Positions 61,142 through 64,000 of a stretch of 64,000 bases of DNA are shown piece by piece. The DNA lies in the NCBI RefSeq assembly GCF_024323335.1, contig NC_066580.1, positions 86,165,391 through 86,229,390 on the forward strand, given 5' to 3'. The DNA comes from Lathyrus oleraceus. Taxonomy: Eukaryota > Streptophyta > Magnoliopsida > Fabales > Fabaceae. The position numbers and the translations under genes are program-made. Position 1 is the stretch's first letter, and every line of letters starts with the position of its first letter. Under the pieces are notes generated by a model that was given only the letters and a program-made list of their open reading frames with translations, had not been told where the DNA came from and ran no database searches.

Positions 61142-62530
61142 AAAGGGCCATTCCGTGGCATTATGGGGGGAGCGTATACAAGCACGATCATAGGGTGGAA
61201 CGGCCACTGAAAGTAGAAGAGGGTCAGAAGCCTGAACTTGACGGTCCCGCAGTGGATAATGTTGGTGGAATCGGGCGATTCACCAGGAGTGGTAGATTGT
61301 TCTCACCACCGGTTACCCAAGCTGATAATGCTGATGCTGTGGCGAAAGCCAAAGGCAAGCAAGTCGTGAATGAGGGTACCTCTGCACCCCAGGATGGTTC
61401 TGAGCCCACTTTTGCAAAGGATGTGGACGAGCTTCTGAGAATCATAAAGAAAAGCGATTACAAGGTAGTCGATCAGTTGATTCAGACTCCGTCCAAGATA
61501 TCCATTCTCTCACTCCTGTTGTGTTCGGAGGCACACAGGGAGGCGCTTCTGAAGGTTCTTAATGCTGCCTATGTACCTCAAGAAATCTCGGTAAACCAAC
61601 TAGAAGGGATCGTCGCCAATGTGCATGCAAGCAACGGGTTGGGTTTTACCGATTCTGACTTGACACCAGCCGAACGCAATTATAACAAGGCTCTGCACAT
61701 CTCGATGGAATGCAGAGACACCGTGTTATCGCATGTTCTGGTGGATACAGGCTCCTCTCTCAATGTGCTACCCAAGAGAGCCCTGTCGAGGTTAGAAGTA
61801 GAGGGTTCGGTCTTTAAACCTTCAGATCTTATTGTGAGAGCCTTCGATGGTTCTAAGAGATCGGTGTTTGGAGAGGTAGAATTGCCAATTCTGATTGGAT
61901 CACAAACCTTCAACACTGTCTTCTACGTGATGGATATCAGTCCTTCCTACAGTTGCTTGCTGGGTCGTCCTTGGATCCATAATGTCGGGGCAGTCTCTTC
62001 AACTCTACATCAAAAGATTAAGTTTCCGGTCAACGGACGAGTTATCACCGTCTATGGTGAGGAGGACATCCTGGTCAGTAACTTGTCTACATTCAAGTAT
62101 GTAGAAGTAGAAGGTGAAATTCATGAGACTCTGTGTCAGACTTTTGAGTCAGTTCAAATCAAGGATGCAGCTCCGGTGGAAGAGGTTAAAGCGGGTGCCT
62201 CTATCTCATCCTTTAAGCAGGCACGGGCCGTGGTGGATTCAGGTGTTGGTCCCGGTTGGGGCGTCTGTTGGAGTTACCAATGAAAGAAGATAAGTTCGGG
62301 ATTGGGTATCAGCTAGTTCTGACTTCTACAACTTCAACACTTCAGACTCATCAGGGGCCGATTACTTTCTCCAGTGCTGGCATCATTCAGTATGGCCAGG
62401 TCTCGGCGGTCAACGAAGAAGATGGGGATAGTGATTGTGACATTGATAACTGGGTGCGTCCGAGGATCCCGGGTGAAGTCATCAACAATTGGTCTTCTGA
62501 GGAGATTGTCCAAGTCACTTTTCTGAAGGA
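61142..62530 (+). pseudogene. gag-protease linker and protease of element F, with a frameshift
   Basis: Continuation of the gag frame after G. Linker words (VDELLRIIKKSDYKVVDQLI) match B (EMLRLIKRSEYNVVDQLL). The retropepsin has an intact catalytic motif in VLVDTGSSLNVLPK (about 61737-61780) and LLGRPWIHNVGAVSSTLHQK, so only this protease of the three keeps its active site. A one-base length change in the G run at 62258-62261 shifts the frame; the next frame continues with LLELPMKEDKFGIGYQ to the intron donor. Confidence 0.9.
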
Positions 62531-62778
62531 GTAATTTTCTTTGTTTATTCATGCATGTCTAAGTCTTACATTCCGCCCAGGATGTAATGACTCATTGTAG
62601 GGCTCATCTATGTGACACTTGCATTTTTTATCATAAATGAAGGACGTCTTTTTGCATTGAAATATTTCGTTCCCTGTCTTTCTATTTTTGCAGTTTTTTT
62701 TCAAAAAAAATGGCAATGTTTTGTTTAGTTTCCACTTTTTTCTTTCACACTCATAAGCACATACCATCACTCATGCAG
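62531..62778 (+). other. PR-RT intron of element F (248 bp)
   Basis: Donor GTAATT at 62531, pyrimidine-rich tract (TTTAGTTTCCACTTTTTTC, about 62725-62743), acceptor ATGCAG ending 62778. Splicing removes the TAA at 62532-62534 and joins the frames in phase, giving an open frame into MVRFDFENP at 62816. Confidence 0.8.
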
Positions 62779-64000
62779 ATGCACGTCACCGGATCCTATT
62801 GATAACGGTTCTGCTATGGTTCGCTTCGACTTTGAAAATCCAATCTTTCAAGCTGAAAAAGAGGGCGATGAAGACTGTGAACTCCCTGAAGAACTTGCCA
62901 GGTTCTTAAAACAGGAAGAAAGGGTCATTCAACCGTATCAAGAGCCTACTGAAGTGATTAATCTCGGCACCGAGGACGCCAAGAGAGAAATCAAGATAGG
63001 GGCTGCTTTGGGAGACGATGTGAAGAAAGAGATGATTGAATTGCTGCAAGAATACGTTGACATCTTCGCCTGGTCTTATCAGGACATGCCCGGGCTGGAC
63101 ACAGACATCGTGGTACACCGCTTGCCTCTCAAAGTAGGTTGTCCTCCGGTCAAGCAGAAGCTCAGAAGAACAAGACCAGAGATGGCTGTCAAGATAAAGG
63201 AAGAAGTGTAAAAGCAGTTGGATGCAAGGTTTCTAGCAGTCACCAATTATCCGCCATGGGTTGCAAACATCGTCTTAGTACCTAAGAAGGATGGAAAGGT
63301 ACGGATATGTGTCGACTACCGGGATCTGAACAGAGCTAGCCCTAAAGATGATTTCCCATTACCTCACATCGACGTTTTGGTGGATAATACAGCTCAGTTC
63401 TCGGTATTCTCCTTCATGGATGGCTTTTCTGGCGATAACCAAATCAAGATGGCACCAGAGGACATGGAAAAGACAACTTTCATAACCCCATGGGGCATCT
63501 TCTGCTACAAGGTGATGCCGTTTGGTCTGAAAAATGCCGGAGCAACATATCAACGAGCTATGGTGACTCTGTTCCATGATATGATTCATCATGAAATCGA
63601 GGTTTATATGGACGATATGATTGCCAAATCTCAGACAGAAGAAGAACATTTGGTGAATCTGCAGAATTTGTTTGAACGGTTAAGGAAATTCAAAATGAGA
63701 CTTAATCCGAACAAGTGCACTTTCGGGGTCAGATCGGGAAAATTGCTGGGTTTTATTGTTAGCGGAAAAGGGATTGAGGTGGATCCTGACAAAATGAAGG
63801 CAATACAGGAAATGTCTAAGCCAAGAACAGAGAAGCAAGTCCGTAGTTTCTTAGGGAGGTTGAACTACATTGCAAGGTTCATCTCTAACCTAGCAACCAC
63901 ATGCGAGCCAATTTTCAAATTGCTGAGGAAAGATCAGGCTATCAGGTGGAATGAAGATTGTCAAAGGGCTTTCGAGAAGATAAAAGAGTATTTGCAGAAT
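62779..64000 (+). pseudogene. reverse transcriptase region of element F (one stop; continues past window)
   Basis: The RT exon begins just after the intron. A TAA at 63209-63211 interrupts it; from 63212 the same frame is open to the window end (263 codons). RT motifs: ICVDYRDLNRASPKDDFPLP, EKTTFITPWG, MPFGLKNAGATYQRAM, and an intact YMDD at 63605-63616. The conserved FSGYNQIK block reads FSGDNQIK. RNase H begins near the end of the window. Confidence 0.92.

Larger units (their letters stand above)
54627..64000 (+). mobile_element. Ogre/Tat-type element F, 5' part (runs off the window)
   Basis: 5' LTR, tRNA-Arg-type primer site, gag, protease, intron and most of RT on the + strand. The LTR is only 1.64 kb and no ORF1 is present between the primer site and gag, unlike element B, so F belongs to a different Ogre/Tat subgroup or has lost ORF1. 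It inserted into the protease of A. It is disabled by two frameshifts, the 1.75-kb solo LTR G inside gag, and a stop in RT. Confidence 0.9.

Overview
This is plant nuclear DNA made almost entirely of nested Ty3/gypsy LTR retrotransposons plus one long tandem array. No host gene, tRNA gene or rRNA gene was found. Several Ogre/Tat-type elements (multi-kilobase LTRs, a separate ORF upstream of gag, a PR-RT intron, tandem repeats in the 3' UTR), intact Athila-type machinery and strong A+T richness suggest a large-genome legume, most likely of the pea/vetch tribe (Fabeae). The species is an inference; nothing in the window proves it.

Layout. 1-5788: 3' end of an Ogre on + (element E): repeat-rich 3' UTR, polypurine tract and a 4.04 kb LTR. 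5789-6598: piece of a ~1541-bp tandem repeat. 6599-18320: complete Athila-like element on - (element D) with 1.42 kb LTRs, GATCT target duplication, intact 1810-aa gag-pol and a 441-aa second ORF. 18321-32854: nine full ~1541-bp monomers plus a partial one. 32855-38085: non-coding remainder and intact LTR of the - strand element that gave rise to the monomers (element C). 38086-52788: decayed Ogre on - (element B). 52789-54626: fragment of an older Ogre on - (element A). 54627-64000: Ogre/Tat element on + (element F), running off the window, with a solo LTR (element G, 59388-61141) inside its gag.

Order of insertion. A was hit by B (at 52788/52789) and by F (at 54626/54627). C lies against B's 3' LTR at 38085/38086. 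The junction between C's 3' internal end and its LTR was amplified into the array. E (TSD GCTAC) and D (TSD GATCT) then landed inside the array, and G (TSD AAAGG) landed inside F. A, B and F carry disabling changes; D looks young and possibly autonomous.

Most unusual points. (1) The 1541-bp array is built from a polypurine-tract/LTR junction, so every monomer carries a promoter-like U3 segment. (2) Two otherwise different LTR families (C/array and G) share a strict 14-7-14 layout of paired GTTAACCGGTTAAC palindromes. (3) D has clusters of TACGCGTA palindromes in both LTRs and between its two ORFs. (4) The PR-RT intron can be placed in three independent Ogre copies with reading frame kept across the splice. 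All counts and alignments were made by eye.
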